Assembly (NCBI RefSeq): GCF_002165625.1
Contig: NZ_NGNS01000015.1
Span: forward strand, 1 to 64,000
Length of the DNA: 64,000 nucleotides
Direction of reading: 5' to 3'
Source: Neiella marina
GTDB lineage: Bacteria; Pseudomonadota; Gammaproteobacteria; Enterobacterales; Neiellaceae
The translations under genes and the position numbers were made by a program. Positions 17,148-26,308 of the stretch are shown here, piece by piece. Each line of letters opens with the position of its first letter. Position 1 is the first letter of the stretch. The notes beneath the pieces are model-generated. The model was not told the DNA's origin. It made no database searches and was given only the letters and a program-made list of their open reading frames with translations.

Positions 17148-17575
17148 GCATACTTTCATTTATCAGCAGTATCTTCGAACCTGCGGTCAAATTGATTGAT
17201 GATTTGCATACCAGTGACGAAGAAAAGCTGCAGATGCAGCGAGAGATTAAAAAGGTTGAAAACGAGCTGCTCACCAAAGTGATCGATTACGAGCAACAGT
17301 TGCTGGCAAGTAAAACCAAAATTATTACCGCCGAGGCAACCGGCCAATCGGCGCTGCAGCGAAACTGGCGCCCGATCACCATGCTGACATTTTTAGCACT
17401 GGTGGTGTTTGATAGTTTTGGCTGGCTGCCCAATCCATTAGCAGAAGAAGCTTGGGTGCTGCTGCAAATTGGCTTGGGGGGGTATGTGGCAGGCCGATCA
17501 GCGGAAAAAATTACCCAGCAATATATGAAAGGTCGGTCACCAGACAACACTGGCGACAGCTCAGCGAAAGGTTAA
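17144..17575 (+). CDS. Holin of the 3TM (GTA/phage) family
   Basis: A 143-residue membrane protein with a charged N-terminal coiled region (EKLQMQREIKKVENELLTKV), then two clear hydrophobic segments (WRPITMLTFLALVVFDSFGWLP and WVLLQIGLGGYVAGRSAEK), matching the 3TM holin family. It begins at a GTG overlapping the muramidase stop (GTGA), with AGGAGG five bases upstream. Together they form a lysis cassette without other phage genes nearby. It could release muramidase, toxins, or gene-transfer particles. Confidence 0.85.
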   Translation: MSILSFISSIFEPAVKLIDDLHTSDEEKLQMQREIKKVENELLTKVIDYEQQLLASKTKIITAEATGQSALQRNWRPITMLTFLALVVFDSFGWLPNPLAEEAWVLLQIGLGGYVAGRSAEKITQQYMKGRSPDNTGDSSAKG

Positions 17576-17594
17576 TTGCTCCTCCTAGAAACAA

Positions 17595-17622
17595 AAAAGC
17601 CACCCGGTAGCGGATGGCTTTT
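17595..17622. terminator. Bidirectional terminator between holin and sapC
   Basis: AAAAGCCA-C-CCG / CGG-A-TGGCTTTT forms a stem with one internal mismatch and has A/T runs on both sides, suiting both convergent genes. Confidence 0.7.
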
Positions 17623-17649
17623 GCGTTTCAATGGGCTGAAACCAAACGA

Positions 17650-18333
17650 TTAGTCGCGGAGCAATGACTGAATCTGGCCCAGTGAACACAGGTGGATGTA
17701 GATCAAGCCGAGGAAGCCAGTTTTGTTCAGCTGCAATACTTGCTCATCGGACAGCTGCTTGAACTTCTCTTCATCAACGATGTTGATGCCAGTTACTTCT
17801 TGCTTGGTGCCATCTTTGCGTTGAATGTTCAGGTTAGATGCTTGTAGCAGATCGAGCTCTGTCAGTTTGGCAATGAAGGCTTCTGTAGCTGCGTCTTGTT
17901 GGATCAGGTTCTCGATAGAACCAATGATGCCTTCGAAGTACTCACTGCGCTCACCGGTTTCAGTGAACAGCGGCAAACCTTCAGTTTCAGAAACGCGAGC
18001 ATCATCTTGGTTCAAACAGATCACAGGCTTCTCATCATTGCTGATGAAGAACGGACCACGGGCCATGTTGTGCGGTAAGTAGGTAGCATTCCACTTGCCA
18101 TCAACAACAAATTTGTTCTCATTTGGAGCAATGGAGAACATAGCAACAACTTTGTATTTCTTGGACTCTGGCTCTTGAATGAAAACGATAGGGAAGCAGC
18201 AAGCAGCACGAGAAAACTCATGAACGACCAAAGGTGACATGTGGCGCTTGGCGAACACATTAAAATCGGTCAAAGGCTTAATTTTGGTGTTGGCGTGCTG
18301 TTGTGCGGTAATCGGTGCGATATTTACTGCCAC
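17650..18333 (-). CDS. SapC family protein
   Basis: A 227-residue protein of the SapC family (PF07277 type). It has the typical start ANIxPLxxxQH-like VNIAPITAQQHANTKI, then FAKRHMSPLVVHEFSRAACCFPIVF and NLNIQRKDGTKQEVTGINIVDEEKF. I choose the GTG at 18333, since the family begins just before this motif. The family is common beside TonB-dependent receptors and tryptophan-halogenase-like genes in marine gammaproteobacteria; biochemical role unclear. Here it stands apart from the receptor at the right edge. Confidence 0.85.
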   Translation of the reverse strand: MAVNIAPITAQQHANTKIKPLTDFNVFAKRHMSPLVVHEFSRAACCFPIVFIQEPESKKYKVVAMFSIAPNENKFVVDGKWNATYLPHNMARGPFFISNDEKPVICLNQDDARVSETEGLPLFTETGERSEYFEGIIGSIENLIQQDAATEAFIAKLTELDLLQASNLNIQRKDGTKQEVTGINIVDEEKFKQLSDEQVLQLNKTGFLGLIYIHLCSLGQIQSLLRD

Positions 18334-18516
18334 GACGAAGAATCCTATAAAATGCATTAACTAATGTAGAGGCCGCATGCTAACAAGTTTTACTAGAACT
18401 GCCAGCGCTGGCGACCGAAAACTGTGAGCAACACAGCTGAATCTACAATCCTTTTGGCCGGTTATTTTTCAGTAACGAATGAAATAGTGCCGACCCTAGG
18501 CGTAATCTGCGCTGAA

Positions 18517-19548
18517 CTAGGGGTCGGTGTCAATCACCGCATAGCAAAGGCAATCACTTTTTGCGATCACCGGATTGGATGTGATCATGAAAAATTTCAG
18601 TCCAATACGGTTCATTAGATGATGCTCTCGAACTTCAAACAGCTCATTGGTTCTATTTCGTCCTGCCGAGTCTGTGGCAACGATGCAATTCAAACCGGCG
18701 GTCTTCAAATGAGCCATCACAGTCCCGGGCTGCAAACGACCAAAATTGAAATGTTCGACGTCTGGCGGCAAAGTGATATCAGCCTCGTGACAAGGCTGTT
18801 CGGCATAAGCTATGTGAGCATCTGCCGTTAAGGTAATCCGGATAGGATCGCTCAATACTTCCATATTCCAATCGTGCGGCGGCTCTTCGAGAACTTGATT
18901 GTCACTAGCGAAGCGCTTCAACCCCTCCCATGCTACTCGAGCGGATTGCGGATCGATGGCGCCACCGCATTCAATGGTGACAATTGGCCGATGCTCAGAG
19001 GTCAGCTCCATTAAAGCCCCCAGCCGAGTCTCGGTCAGTAGCAAGCGCTCAGTGAACAAAGACGCCAGAGCAATGTGTTTCGGACAAGCTGAAAAGCTCA
19101 CGGCAAAGCTCGGCCCCGAGCCGGAGGTATTGTGGACATCAAGTACCGCTTCGGGCTCAATTTCGGTCATCAAGGTCAGCAGCTGCTCAGCGATTTTTCC
19201 TGGAACATCATCAAATGGCCCGTAAAAGCAACGATTCAAGTCTCTAAGTTCTGCAAAATGGCGCACACTAAAATGCGGGTCATGGCGAGCCGCTTCCACT
19301 GCGCCAATGAAAAAGTAGCAATTAACCGCGGGCTGCTGAGCCGATTGTAACCAGCGTTGTATCGCTGTTAACCCTGACGGTTCATTGCCATGCAATAAGG
19401 TCACAAATAGCCTGTTTCTGGTGGTGTCGCGGCCTTGCTGCACAATCAAGGTCGGTTGCTGTAATTGCTGTAAAAAGCTATCGACACAAGCCGCGATATC
19501 ATCTGGCTTGGGGTTATGCCATACCCACATCGGCTTAGTGTTGTTCAT
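18517..19548 (-). CDS. AstE/aspartoacylase-family zinc hydrolase
   Basis: A 343-residue M14-like deacylase of the succinylglutamate desuccinylase/aspartoacylase family. The zinc site is LLHGNEPSG (His and Glu) plus the later VLDVHNTSGSGP His; TIECGG supplies the catalytic Glu. The ATG at 19548 overlaps the stop of the upstream GCS2-like gene (ATGA), so the two are coupled. No other ast genes are nearby, so arginine catabolism is not supported; a role in processing the product of its partner is possible. Confidence 0.8.
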   Translation of the reverse strand: MNNTKPMWVWHNPKPDDIAACVDSFLQQLQQPTLIVQQGRDTTRNRLFVTLLHGNEPSGLTAIQRWLQSAQQPAVNCYFFIGAVEAARHDPHFSVRHFAELRDLNRCFYGPFDDVPGKIAEQLLTLMTEIEPEAVLDVHNTSGSGPSFAVSFSACPKHIALASLFTERLLLTETRLGALMELTSEHRPIVTIECGGAIDPQSARVAWEGLKRFASDNQVLEEPPHDWNMEVLSDPIRITLTADAHIAYAEQPCHEADITLPPDVEHFNFGRLQPGTVMAHLKTAGLNCIVATDSAGRNRTNELFEVREHHLMNRIGLKFFMITSNPVIAKSDCLCYAVIDTDP

Positions 19549-21047
19549 AACGAGGTACTCCACTCTGCTACCGGTGTGTTACTGGCACTGAGTTCAATGT
19601 AGCGTCGCAGCATCAATTGCAACGCTTGCTGCCGCTCACAATCACGTTCCAATTGCTGGGCCAAGTTTATCTGCCACACTGCGCCGGTCTGTTTGAGCGC
19701 TATGCGCTGTTCAATAACGCCTAAGTAGTGATCGGCTTCTGACTCGTTAATACCTCGGAGTAACAACCCTCGCCGAGCAATAGGCAACATCTGCTCAAGC
19801 AAATTATCGACAGGCACTTCACCGAGACCTTCACCGGCACGATCTGGCCAGACAAAGTTTGCTGCTAGACCATGCTTGGCAGCGCGATAAAAATTATGTA
19901 CCACATAGTTGAATGGCAGCTTCATGGTCAGATCTTGTATCGACTCAACTAGGCCTTCGGCCAAACCAATGGTCAACGCAATGTTAGCGAGCATATCTTT
20001 TGCAGTGGGGCCTGCGGGCAGTGAGCGCAGCTCTATCCGTAAATGGCCGCCGTCAACCGGATCATAAATGGCTCGGTTCCAACTCCATATCGTGCCATGG
20101 TGCAACCTGAGTTCTGCTAGTTGTGGCGCATTGTCCAAATCAAGTAATTGCCCACTTTCGGTCGTCACCAAGGGCAGCAACGGCTTGTGAAGATGAACCG
20201 ACTCGGCAAACAGTTGATAGGCGCCACCTTGCAGCCATCCCTGCCCCAACGTCACGCGCGAAGGCTGTTGCCAATCATGAAGCCCCGGCGCTCTGGGATC
20301 GGTCGATTGCTTAAAGAGCGCAATTCGGGTTTCATGCCACAGTTGGCGTTGCAACAAATAAGCTGAGTTCCCAGCCACGGCCAATGCGAGGGGCGTAACC
20401 AACTGTATGGCGTTGTAAACATCGTTAAAACGATCTGGCGCCACGCGATAGTGAAACTGAAATGAGGTATTAGCTCCTTCCAGAGTCAGATCATTACGCG
20501 ACATCTTTAATTGTTCGGCACCATTAATGTTGATTTGAAATGGCCCACCACGAACTTGACAAATATTCTTGGTCAAGGCGTGATAGCGGGGCCGATCGGA
20601 CATCGCACACATGCCCAAGTGATGCTCTTCTAAGGTTGGCAAAATACCGATAATGGCCATTGTTGCGTCAATGGAAGCGGCTAATTGTCGCAACTGCTCA
20701 GTTTTATCGATAACCTGCTGTTCAATCCGTTGAAAGGGTGAGCCAGTAAATAACACCGGCGGCAAGTTGAATTCGAGATTGAATTGATTCAATTCTTCAG
20801 TCAATTCTGCATCATTGGCGACGGCTAAAAGTTGTTCACTGCAGCATTTTGGTTGTAACTTGTCATCGAGCAGGTAAAATTCCAACTCGGCACCGGCGCT
20901 ACATGGTCCTTGCCCCCAGTTTGGCTGCTCTAACAACGCGCGTAAGTCAACTAACTGAGACTCAAGCATCAACGAGAACGCTTGATAGTCCTTTGATGTA
21001 AATGATTGCTGCGCAAAGTGCTGTCCCACAGGGCTTTGTCCAAGCAT
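19545..21047 (-). CDS. GCS2-family glutamate-cysteine ligase-like protein
   Basis: A 500-residue ATP-grasp-like carboxylate-amine ligase of the GCS2 family. Visible segments: AGAELEFYLLDD near the N terminus, GMCAMSDRPRYHAL, GGPFQININGAEQL, ANTSFQFHYRV, GGHLRIELRSLPAGPTAKDMLAN. These glutamate- and metal-binding motifs suit ligation of an amine to the gamma-carboxyl of glutamate. It forms a two-gene operon with the AstE-like hydrolase. True gamma-glutamylcysteine synthesis is one option; ligation of another amine is equally possible. Confidence 0.8.
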   Translation of the reverse strand: MLGQSPVGQHFAQQSFTSKDYQAFSLMLESQLVDLRALLEQPNWGQGPCSAGAELEFYLLDDKLQPKCCSEQLLAVANDAELTEELNQFNLEFNLPPVLFTGSPFQRIEQQVIDKTEQLRQLAASIDATMAIIGILPTLEEHHLGMCAMSDRPRYHALTKNICQVRGGPFQININGAEQLKMSRNDLTLEGANTSFQFHYRVAPDRFNDVYNAIQLVTPLALAVAGNSAYLLQRQLWHETRIALFKQSTDPRAPGLHDWQQPSRVTLGQGWLQGGAYQLFAESVHLHKPLLPLVTTESGQLLDLDNAPQLAELRLHHGTIWSWNRAIYDPVDGGHLRIELRSLPAGPTAKDMLANIALTIGLAEGLVESIQDLTMKLPFNYVVHNFYRAAKHGLAANFVWPDRAGEGLGEVPVDNLLEQMLPIARRGLLLRGINESEADHYLGVIEQRIALKQTGAVWQINLAQQLERDCERQQALQLMLRRYIELSASNTPVAEWSTSL

Positions 21048-21255
21048 CCTCAGTTAGGCTAAGTGTATGTGATCCTTGAGAACTTGCTTGGCAATGCCGA
21101 ACAGAATGCTGCTCAGATCAACAACTCAAACTGCCACAAGAATAAAAATTCACACAAATTGCATAAAAATTGATTTCACAAGACTGCCTTCGCGCTGTTT
21201 TTTTGTTAGTCTACCTTCCCTTTATGATGAGACGTTCGAGAAACAGGAGACTACG

Positions 21256-22374
21256 ATGGCGTTGAACCAGGTAGGATTTGTCGGTTGGCGCGGCATGGTC
21301 GGTTCAGTTCTGATGCAGCGCATGCGCGAAGAAAATGATTTTGCCGCTATAGAGCCGGTATTTTTCACCACATCACAAGCAGGCCAGCCAGGCCCAGATG
21401 TCGGTAAACCGGTCACCCCGCTCAAAGATGCATTCGACATTGATACCTTAAAAACCATGGACGCCATTGTCACCTGTCAGGGCGGCGACTACACCAAGGC
21501 TGTGTACTCAAAGTTACGCGAAGCGGGCTGGCAAGGTTATTGGATTGACGCGGCATCATCTCTGCGTATGGACGACGATGCCATCATCGTTTTAGATCCA
21601 GTGAACCGCAATGTCATCGATCAAGGCCTAGCCAATGGTGTGAAAACATTTGTTGGTGGCAACTGTACGGTATCTTTGTTGCTGATGGCCGTTGGTGGCC
21701 TGTTCGAAAAAGATTTGGTCGAGTGGATCACGCCACACACCTATCAAGCAGCATCTGGTGCTGGTGCCCGCAATATGCGTGAACTCATCAGCCAAATGGG
21801 TACTGTTCGTGATTCAGTCGCTGATTTACTGGACGATCCTGCCTCGGCGATTCTGGAAATTGATCAACAAGTTGCGCAAACCATTCGTAGCGACGAATTC
21901 CCAACTGAGCAGTTTGGCGCTCCTCTTGGCGGTAGCTTGCTGCCATGGATTGATACCAAGCTCGATAGCGGTCAAAGCCGGGAAGAATGGAAAGCACAGG
22001 TCGAAGCCAACAAGATTTTGGGTACTGAAGCCACTCCTACGCCGATTGATGGTTTGTGTGTTCGCGTTGGCGCCATGCGCTGTCACAGCCAAGCATTGAC
22101 CATGAAACTGAAAAAAGACATTTCAGTGGAAGAAATTGAGTCAATTCTGGCCGCCCACAATGATTGGGTGAAAGTGATTCCGAACGATAAAGAAATCACC
22201 ATGCAAGAGCTGACGCCAGCAAAAGTCACTGGCACCTTGAGCATTCCGGTTGGCCGTATTCGCAAACTGACCATGGGACCAGAGTACGTATCAGCGTTCA
22301 CCGTTGGTGACCAACTGTTGTGGGGCGCTGCAGAGCCGCTACGCCGCATGCTAACGATTCTGAACCAAGCTTAG
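21256..22374 (+). CDS. asd: Aspartate-semialdehyde dehydrogenase
   Basis: Converts aspartyl phosphate to aspartate semialdehyde with NADPH, feeding lysine, threonine, methionine and here also carboxyspermidine synthesis. The protein has 372 residues: the NADP loop [13 protein letters not shown], the active-site Cys in [16 protein letters not shown], and [13 protein letters not shown]. The start at 21256 follows AGGAGA; the open frame to 21076 is not supported. Followed by a strong terminator. Confidence 0.97.
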   Translation: MALNQVGFVGWRGMVGSVLMQRMREENDFAAIEPVFFTTSQAGQPGPDVGKPVTPLKDAFDIDTLKTMDAIVTCQGGDYTKAVYSKLREAGWQGYWIDAASSLRMDDDAIIVLDPVNRNVIDQGLANGVKTFVGGNCTVSLLLMAVGGLFEKDLVEWITPHTYQAASGAGARNMRELISQMGTVRDSVADLLDDPASAILEIDQQVAQTIRSDEFPTEQFGAPLGGSLLPWIDTKLDSGQSREEWKAQVEANKILGTEATPTPIDGLCVRVGAMRCHSQALTMKLKKDISVEEIESILAAHNDWVKVIPNDKEITMQELTPAKVTGTLSIPVGRIRKLTMGPEYVSAFTVGDQLLWGAAEPLRRMLTILNQA

Positions 22375-22395
22375 TTTGAGTTTGATATCGATTTG

Positions 22396-22425
22396 AAAAG
22401 GCGCCGATTGGCGCCTTTTTTGTTT
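22396..22425 (+). terminator. Rho-independent terminator of asd
   Basis: AAAAGGCGCC (22396-22405), loop GATT, GGCGCCTTTT (22410-22419) followed by TTTGTTTTT. Confidence 0.92.
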
Positions 22426-22845
22426 TTGGTGATGAGCGTTCCACTAGCAAGGCCCGAAGCATTATTTTGCGAGACGCAGTGCCCCCCTTGTTAGAAAAGC
22501 TGCTGATCTTTCTTACTCACCGATTGGATCTATAGCTCTACCCTCTAACTCGACAAAGACTAAAACAGTGCTGACTCATTTTATTGAAGTTATCTTACGT
22601 TTTTAAACTAAATAAATTTATATTGAATAATACTTAGGCAATTGGCCGCACCTGTGTTATGGTCCCCTTCGTTAAATTAGTTCTACTCAGCAACGACATT
22701 CGCTTTCACGCATTAGTTCTTCGTTAGACACGGACCGTTTCTCTCCTGAATAATCGTAAACAAGCTAATCGCTCAAGATAGTTCCTTTTTAGCAACATAC
22801 GTTGCTCACGCAGCATTTTTATACATATTATTTTCGGAGTGTTTC
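22426..22845 (+). promoter_or_regulatory. Long leader and upstream region of the cold-shock gene
   Basis: About 420 bases without a gene, AT-rich towards its middle. The last 150-200 bases are probably a long 5' untranslated leader, as is usual for cspA-type genes that control expression through leader structure. I cannot place the transcription start firmly. No protein-coding frame is supported. Confidence 0.4.
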
Positions 22846-23055
22846 ATGTCTAAAACAACAGGCACAGTAAAGTGGTTTGATGAAGGCAAAGGTTTTGGTT
22901 TTATTTCTCAAGCAAATGGTGGGAAAGATGTTTTCGTCCATTTCCGTTCAATAGCAACGGATGGATACAGAACTTTGACTGAAGGGCAACAGGTAGAGTT
23001 CTTTGTTGAACAAGGCCAAAAAGGTCCTCAAGCAGTGAATGTGAGCGTTCTATAA
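22846..23055 (+). CDS. CspA-family cold-shock protein
   Basis: A 69-residue OB-fold RNA/DNA chaperone: [16 protein letters not shown] holds RNP1 and DVFVHFRSI holds RNP2. [15 protein letters not shown] is the usual C-terminal strand. A TTCGGAG site lies 7 bases before the ATG. It stands alone with a long upstream leader. Confidence 0.95.
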   Translation: MSKTTGTVKWFDEGKGFGFISQANGGKDVFVHFRSIATDGYRTLTEGQQVEFFVEQGQKGPQAVNVSVL

Positions 23056-23163
23056 AAACCGACTTTTTGATTTGGCCAGGAGCAGTTAGCGCTTGGCTTT
23101 TATTCGTAAAGAGAAAGCCCATTACTAAAGTTTTAGGAACACAATCCAATCGATAAAACCAAA

Positions 23164-23337
23164 ATGACCAATACTTATATTACTAAAAAACATGGGGTAT
23201 TATTACGCAACCCCCCAATATCAAATGTCGCAGTAAACAAAAAAATAGTTACTTATACTAATAGCGATGGAAAGCATAAAATAGAACTGGACTCTTACTC
23301 TCAAAAAAACTCATTTATAAACTGGCTTATTCCTTAA
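23164..23337 (+). CDS. Small hypothetical ORF (57 aa)
   Basis: An ATG at 23164 opens 57 codons to TAA at 23335-23337, beginning MTNTYITKKHGVLLRNPP. It is AT-rich, Asn/Lys-rich, and shows no recognisable family or clear ribosome site. It fills part of the gap between the cold-shock gene and the methyltransferase. It may be a remnant or chance frame. Confidence 0.25.
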   Translation: MTNTYITKKHGVLLRNPPISNVAVNKKIVTYTNSDGKHKIELDSYSQKNSFINWLIP

Positions 23338-23467
23338 TATCACTGATATTTAATTTATTTTGAAGGTGTGGTTAATTTGTATCGACACGTTCAAAAAATC
23401 ATTTCGTTTTGTCATTTATCTAACCTTAGTGGTAGCTGGCTTTACGCTAATAACCAAAGGTCAATTA

Positions 23468-24118
23468 ATGACAGCTCTTCGCCTGTGCTACCAAACTATA
23501 GAGTTTGGAAGAATAGATATACATCTCTGTGGACTGAGAAACAAACAAGAATTTTCAGATCCTAACGGTATAGCTGAAAATCTTGGTATTTGTTCCGCAT
23601 CTTGGCCTATTTTTGGCGTACAGTGGCCTTCAGGAATTGCACTCGCTCACTTCCTATCTAAGTATGATGTCAAAAATAAAAGGATTTTGGAGGTCGGGTG
23701 TGGACTTGCTCTATCTAGCTTGCTACTGAACAAACTCGGTCATGATATTACGGCTACTGACTATCACCCTGAAGCTCATAATTTCCTTAAACGAAATACT
23801 AAATTAAATAATGACCGTGAAATTCCATTTGAAAGAGTTGACTGGGCATCTTCACAAGATGATTTGGGCCTATTTGATTTGATAATAGGGAGTGACTTGC
23901 TTTATGAAGATGACCACATTGAATTACTTGCTTCGTTCGTAGCATCACATGCACTCGAAAAATGCGAAGTAATATTAGTTGACCCTGGAAGGGGCAGAAA
24001 GGCGAAATTGATAAAAAAATTAGAATTGCTTGGTTTCGATTCATCCATTTACAAAGTCGACAGTTCGAACTATTTGCCAGACTCTTACAAGGGCTATATT
24101 TTAAAATTTTTTAGGTAG
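23468..24118 (+). CDS. Protein lysine methyltransferase-like SAM enzyme (Methyltransf_16 type)
   Basis: A 216-residue class I methyltransferase. It has RNKQEFSDPNGIAENLGICSASW ahead of the fold, FGVQWPSGIALAHFL, motif I ILEVGCGLALSSLLL, motif II ITATDYHPEA and IIGSDLLYED. This resembles METTL20/21-like protein-lysine methyltransferases. The ATG at 23468 has AAAGG upstream; the longer frame from 23360 adds an unlikely hydrophobic leader. The gene is noticeably AT-rich compared with its neighbours, which suggests transfer. Target unknown. Confidence 0.78.
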   Translation: MTALRLCYQTIEFGRIDIHLCGLRNKQEFSDPNGIAENLGICSASWPIFGVQWPSGIALAHFLSKYDVKNKRILEVGCGLALSSLLLNKLGHDITATDYHPEAHNFLKRNTKLNNDREIPFERVDWASSQDDLGLFDLIIGSDLLYEDDHIELLASFVASHALEKCEVILVDPGRGRKAKLIKKLELLGFDSSIYKVDSSNYLPDSYKGYILKFFR

Positions 24119-24189
24119 ACGCCTCCTTTTACATGGCGACCATAATTTGTAAACCATTTCTGGTATCGATTGTACGTCATTCCTGATTG

Positions 24190-24209
24190 CCGCCGCACAA
24201 ATGCGGCGG
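24190..24209. other. GC-rich hairpin downstream of the methyltransferase
   Basis: CCGCCGCA, loop CAAA, TGCGGCGG is a perfect 8-bp stem between convergent genes. No T-run follows on either strand, so it is not a classical terminator. Confidence 0.5.
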
Positions 24210-24272
24210 AAGCCCCATCAGTGGTGACTGGCTACTAACTCGCTGCGCCAACCACCGCTGATTTTTCAACAA

Positions 24273-26165
24273 TTAGTAACCTTCACAATCACTCTGAGCC
24301 CTATGATCGCAGCCATCGCGGCCAATGTAGCTCTGAGTTGAGTACTCTTCCATTGGCAACTTCGACAGTGATTCATTGGCGTCGCTCAGCATGTCCATGT
24401 AGCTGATAAAGCCCTGCGCATACTCAGTATAAGTATCAACAAAGCGACCCGCGTTATAGACCACACCAAAGGTGTCATAGCCATCACGACCTGAAGCAAT
24501 AAAGTCATTGGTGACCACAGTGTAAGTGGCCGCCAAATCAATTGCTGCCCAATCACCGGCTACACGCGAATTGACTTCAACATTGCTGATACGGCTACCT
24601 TCTGAAGCGCTGGCATCAACGTCGTAGCGCAAACCTGAAGCGTACGGGTAAGAGCCACTAGAGCCGGCGTCATCAATGGTGTTTGATAGCGCATCTTCAA
24701 GCACGGTGACAATCTCTTGCCCGGTCATGTCCATGGTGATCAAGGTGTTGGAAAATGGCAGCAAGGTGTAGGCATCAGCAATGGTGTATTCGCCTGCTGC
24801 GACATCAACTCGAACGCCACCACCATTTTGAATACCAATGTCAGCAGTAGGCGTGACCATCAAGAATGCTTTGGCGACGATATTCGAAACATCACTACCC
24901 ATGGCATAAGTCGCCGACGCATCACAAATGGTTGAACGGCCTTGGCCCGGATAGCGCTCCAAACACAAATCATCAGCCACCTGACCAATTACAGTTTGCT
25001 CCAGCACCTCGACCTGCTCATCAAAGCTTGCAAGCAATGCTTCGGTATTGGCATTGGGCTCAACAGCCATAATTTCAGGAATGATTTCTAAGGCATCAAC
25101 AACTAATTGTGCATCAGCATCTGCGAGTACTCGATCTTCGCTATCACTATATTCATAAACAAATTCAGCAGTCACTGGCATCACTGGCGTGCCTTCACAC
25201 GACTGCACAACGCCCTTCTTATCGAAACTGACCTCAAGCTTACCCATCAGGTGGGCGTACTCCCACGCTTGAACGACACAAACCGCTTCACCATCGGCAT
25301 TAGTGGTCAACGCTGGGTAGCTATCGATGACATTAAAACCAGCCTCGGCCAACTCGCTTGAACCGAGCAAGGTATGAGAATCACCACCAACAATGACATC
25401 AACACCCGACAACCCCTGCGCCAGCGCTAAGTCATTCTGATACTGGTAATGAGTCACCAAAATAATCTTGTTGACGCCATCGTCACGCAGTTCATCAATG
25501 TACTGTTGCGCCGTGGCCATTTCATTGAGGAATTCAGTGCCGTCATCAGGCTGTGATGAATTCTTAGTTTTATCAGCAATATCAATACCGATTAAACCAA
25601 CTTTCTCGCCTTCAAAGCGCATCACCGTGTAAGGCTGAATATACCCTTCGGCAATAGCGGAAGAAGAGGCTGGTACCACATTGGCCGCCAGCACTGGCGT
25701 ATCGCAGCTATCACTACTGAGAAAATCAAGGAACTTGGCAAGACCAGCATCACCATCATCAAACTCGTGATTACCCAACGCGAATACATCAAAACAAATG
25801 TCGTTCATGACGGCAGCGTCTGCTTCGCCTTCGAACAAGCTGTAATAAAGCGTACCTGTGATGGCATCACCGGCGTGAATTTTAATTGGGTTAACACTCG
25901 ATGCGGTCATCTCATCGAACAGGGTTTTCATCATCGCAAAGCCACCGTATGTGACTTCGACTTCTTCAATTGGTTGGCCTGCTTCATTAGTCGCCGAGAG
26001 GTTCAGCGCAGAAACATCGTAATCAAAATCATCAGCCGCGATGTGAGAATGATGGTCGTTCATATGCAACAAGGTGACGTTAATTGCCTTGTCGTCGTTG
26101 TCATTACAGCCCGCCAATGCTGCAGTTACCAAACCAGCTATTGCCAGTTGCTTAAAGCCTTTCAT
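24273..26165 (-). CDS. 5'-nucleotidase/metallophosphatase lipoprotein
   Basis: Secreted lipoprotein of 630 residues with signal peptide ending LAGC. The N-terminal metallophosphatase domain has LLHMNDHHSHI, IHAGDAITGTLYYS, ALGNHEFDDGD and LVTHYQYQNDLALAQ. The C-terminal 5'-nucleotidase domain has QNGGGVRVDV and TLLPFSNTLITMDMTG. It probably releases phosphate from extracellular nucleotides. The start at 26165 has AAGGAAG; the open frame to 26216 is not supported. Monocistronic, downstream of the corrinoid operon on the same strand. Confidence 0.93.
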   Translation of the reverse strand: MKGFKQLAIAGLVTAALAGCNDNDDKAINVTLLHMNDHHSHIAADDFDYDVSALNLSATNEAGQPIEEVEVTYGGFAMMKTLFDEMTASSVNPIKIHAGDAITGTLYYSLFEGEADAAVMNDICFDVFALGNHEFDDGDAGLAKFLDFLSSDSCDTPVLAANVVPASSSAIAEGYIQPYTVMRFEGEKVGLIGIDIADKTKNSSQPDDGTEFLNEMATAQQYIDELRDDGVNKIILVTHYQYQNDLALAQGLSGVDVIVGGDSHTLLGSSELAEAGFNVIDSYPALTTNADGEAVCVVQAWEYAHLMGKLEVSFDKKGVVQSCEGTPVMPVTAEFVYEYSDSEDRVLADADAQLVVDALEIIPEIMAVEPNANTEALLASFDEQVEVLEQTVIGQVADDLCLERYPGQGRSTICDASATYAMGSDVSNIVAKAFLMVTPTADIGIQNGGGVRVDVAAGEYTIADAYTLLPFSNTLITMDMTGQEIVTVLEDALSNTIDDAGSSGSYPYASGLRYDVDASASEGSRISNVEVNSRVAGDWAAIDLAATYTVVTNDFIASGRDGYDTFGVVYNAGRFVDTYTEYAQGFISYMDMLSDANESLSKLPMEEYSTQSYIGRDGCDHRAQSDCEGY

Positions 26166-26308
26166 GTCACTTCCTTGATTGAGATTGTAGGGAGTATTAT
26201 CAGCGGTCCATCTCAAGGGAAATTAATGACAGTTCAATGGCAGCGGCGTGACAGAGATATTAAAAATAATTGACAGCCATGTAGCGCTGTTGTCTCGATC
26301 TATTAGAA

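Noticed and set aside
15753-17575. Complete prophage
   Set aside because: Only a muramidase and a holin are present; no integrase, terminase, capsid or tail genes are near.
24190-24209. GC-rich hairpin as a terminator
   Set aside because: No T-run follows on either strand; kept only as a hairpin.
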